NCBI GenBank assembly: GCA_965371965.1
Contig: CBDVAM010000152.1
Span: forward strand, 1-8,134
Length of the DNA stretch: 8,134 nucleotides
Source of the DNA: S146-42 sp965371965
GTDB lineage: Bacteria > Planctomycetota > Phycisphaerae > Phycisphaerales > UBA1924
Direction: 5' to 3'
The number at the start of each line of letters is the position of its first letter. Positions within the stretch are counted from its first letter, which is position 1. Positions 6,885-8,134 of this stretch are shown one piece after another. The notes under the pieces were generated by a model. That model searched no databases. It was not told where the DNA came from and was given only the letters and a program-made list of their open reading frames with translations. The position numbers and the translations under genes were made by a program.

Positions 6885-7694
6885 ATGCCCCGATCGCTGC
6901 GCGAAAAAGCCCGCGTCGTCCGCGTCGCCGGCGACATCCCCGTCCTGCTCGCCCACCCCGACTGGCAAACCCCGGCACCAACCTGCCTCTGGCTCCACGG
7001 CAGAACCGTCTACAAAGAACTCGACCCCGGTCGCTACCTCCGCTGGCTCGGCGCAGGCATCGCCACCTGCGCCATCGACCTCCCAGGGCACGGCGACCGC
7101 TACGACAAGTCCCTCCAACAACCCACACACACCCTCGACGTCCTTGAGCAGACCATCAAGGACATCGACACCGTGACCCGCGCTCTGAACGAGGGCGAAC
7201 TCGCGGGCCTATTCGACACCGACCGCCTGGCCATCGCCGGTATGTCCGGTGGCGGCATGGCGGTCCTCCGCAGACTCTGCGACGACCACCCCTTCAAAGC
7301 AGCCGCCGTGGAGGCCACCACCGGCTGGCTCACAGAGCTCTATTACCCGACCCTCGAAGACCACGCCAGCGCGCCGTGGGGCGTTCAACACCCGCGCGGG
7401 CGCCTCGCCCGGCTCGACCCCATGGAGCACCTTGAAGACTGGCGGCCCATCCCCATCCTCGCGCTGCACTCACAGGCCGACCAAATGGTCCCCTGGCCTC
7501 CCCAGCGAGCGTTCCTCGAAAGGCTGCGCATCCACTACGACCAAGCCGGCGCAGACCCCGCCCTCATCAACATCCACACCTGGCCCACCACCGGCGCGCC
7601 GGCCGAGCACGTCGGCTTCGCAAAGTTCGCCCCTCAAGCCAAAGACCTTCAAACCAACTTCCTCACTACCCACCTCAACCCACCCCCCAAATAG
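6885..7694 (+). CDS. Alpha/beta hydrolase (dienelactone-hydrolase/esterase-like), probably cytoplasmic
   Basis: A 269-residue single-domain hydrolase with no signal peptide or membrane segment, of normal length for the fold. Visible elements from the ATG at 6885 are LWLHGR for the oxyanion region (residues 35-40), LPGHGDR (66-72), nucleophile Ser121 in GMSGGG, Asp199 in LHSQADQMVP and His242 in EHVGF. It resembles prolyl-oligopeptidase-type and dienelactone-hydrolase-like esterases, but the substrate is unknown. The start is uncertain: an in-frame GTG at 6849 would add 12 residues, and neither site has a good ribosome binding site. It is divergent from the peptidase and convergent with the 88-residue gene. 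The open frame reaches far upstream to 6186, but that part only mirrors the peptidase gene on the other strand. Confidence 0.9.
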   Translation: MPRSLREKARVVRVAGDIPVLLAHPDWQTPAPTCLWLHGRTVYKELDPGRYLRWLGAGIATCAIDLPGHGDRYDKSLQQPTHTLDVLEQTIKDIDTVTRALNEGELAGLFDTDRLAIAGMSGGGMAVLRRLCDDHPFKAAAVEATTGWLTELYYPTLEDHASAPWGVQHPRGRLARLDPMEHLEDWRPIPILALHSQADQMVPWPPQRAFLERLRIHYDQAGADPALINIHTWPTTGAPAEHVGFAKFAPQAKDLQTNFLTTHLNPPPK

Positions 7695-7704
7695 AGCCCC
7701 CAAA

Positions 7705-7731
7705 AGAGGCCCTGGCGCAAGCCTGGGCTCT
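7705..7731 (-). terminator. Hairpin with GCAA tetraloop between convergent genes
   Basis: AGAG-g-CCC-t-GGC pairs with GCC-t-GGG-CTCT around the loop GCAA (7716-7721 region), with one bulged G and one T-T mismatch. Read on the minus strand, the stem is followed by a run of T complementary to AAAA at 7702-7705, so it could end transcription of the 88-residue gene. On the plus strand no T-run follows, so it is a weaker candidate for the hydrolase gene. Confidence 0.5.
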
Positions 7732-7777
7732 CCCGCTCGACTTCCCTCTCTCCCTCTCTCGCTTCCCGGCCCCTCGT

Positions 7778-8044
7778 CTATCTCGCAATCTCCTCAACCA
7801 ACACCGCCAACTTCCCAAGGTCCCGGTCCTCGAGAATCCCCCGTGCCCGAGAATCATCGATCTTCAGATTCTTCAGCGCCGTCGCAACGCTCTTCCAGAG
7901 CCGGTTCTGCGCCGACTCACTCTCCGCGACGTACAGCTCCGACACCACCTCCTGCAACCGCTGCACCGCCCGCGGCTCCGCCGTGTCGTAGTGCCGCTTG
8001 ATGATCTTCCGCTGCCCACTCGTGAACTCACGCCCGCCCGCCAT
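7778..8044 (-). CDS. Small conserved-looking hypothetical protein, 88 residues
   Basis: A soluble, mostly helical protein of unknown function. It has a basic N-terminal part (MAGGREFTSGQRKIIKRHYD), then helices with acidic faces (AVQRLQEVVSELYVAESESA) and a C-terminal helix ending LAVLVEEIAR. It has no signal peptide, membrane helix or metal-binding cysteines. Small proteins of this type are, in my recollection, widespread in planctomycete genomes, but I cannot verify that here. I chose ATG 8044 because GAGGAG lies six bases upstream. The same frame stays open to the window edge, but that extension is Gly/Trp-rich and arises from the G-run repeat. The gene ends opposite the hydrolase gene. 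Confidence 0.8.
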   Translation of the reverse strand: MAGGREFTSGQRKIIKRHYDTAEPRAVQRLQEVVSELYVAESESAQNRLWKSVATALKNLKIDDSRARGILEDRDLGKLAVLVEEIAR

Positions 8045-8050
8045 GCCCGT

Positions 8051-8056
8051 CTCCTC
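8051..8056 (-). promoter_or_regulatory. Ribosome binding site fixing the start of the 88-residue protein
   Basis: GAGGAG lies six bases before ATG 8044, the same motif and spacing as at the peptidase gene. It rules out the longer reading to the window edge. Confidence 0.75.
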
Positions 8057-8076
8057 ACAACGCAACCTGACAATCA

Positions 8077-8115
8077 CCCCAGCCCCCCGCCCCCAGCCCC
8101 CAGACCCCAGACCCC
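8077..8115 (-). repeat. G-run repeat with G-quadruplex potential in the 5' leader
   Basis: On the minus strand six runs of 4-6 G (8115-8112, 8108-8105, 8101-8097, 8094-8090, 8088-8083, 8080-8077) are separated by loops of one to three bases (TCT, TCT, CT, C, CT). The first part is a tandem repeat of GGGGTCT. It lies 33 bp upstream of the 88-residue gene's start codon, on its coding strand. Just beyond it TATAGG (8126-8121) could be a -10 box, which would place the tract in the transcribed leader. Confidence 0.8.
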
Positions 8116-8134
8116 AGGCTCCTATACCCTGCAT

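Noticed and set aside
7741..7775. Pyrimidine-rich stretch as a CRISPR-like or tandem repeat array
   Set aside because: There are no spaced identical repeats; it is simple low-complexity sequence.
8045..8134. N-terminal extension of the 88-residue protein to the window edge
   Set aside because: The extra 30 residues come from the G-run repeat and pass over the ribosome binding site of the internal ATG.

Overview
This 8.1 kb window is GC-rich chromosomal DNA, at about 65-70% GC over most of its length. It looks like a planctomycete, most likely of the Phycisphaerae type. The reasons are the large secreted serine hydrolases carrying extra beta-sandwich domains, small conserved-looking proteins of unknown function, and strong GAGGAG ribosome binding sites on some genes. 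This assignment is an inference from style; no taxonomic marker gene is present.

Layout: the last 23 codons of a hydrophobic plus-strand protein end at 72. A 225-bp spacer (73-297) follows, largely occupied by a long imperfect inverted repeat. Then come four minus-strand genes: a secreted multidomain alpha/beta-hydrolase esterase (298-2748), a 70-residue unknown protein (2765-2977), a two-helix membrane protein (3004-3552), and a secreted S9 peptidase of the dipeptidyl-peptidase IV type (3651-6695). The first three are 16 and 26 bp apart and read from a possible promoter near 3581-3612. The peptidase is transcribed divergently from a small plus-strand alpha/beta hydrolase (about 6885-7694). 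That gene converges on an 88-residue minus-strand protein (7778-8044), with a hairpin that has a GNRA-type loop between them. Upstream of the last gene is a C-rich tract that makes a six-run G-quadruplex motif on the coding strand.

The window contains three different serine hydrolases of the alpha/beta-hydrolase fold. Two have signal peptides and one appears cytoplasmic, which suggests exported ester or peptide degradation, but nothing in the sequence proves a shared pathway. No mobile-element genes, RNA genes or CRISPR arrays were seen.

Most worth following up are the peptidase's insertions into its beta-propeller (a small beta-barrel-like domain and two acidic stretches), the intergenic inverted repeat, the lower-GC two-gene block flanked by a 10-bp direct repeat, and the G-quadruplex motif.
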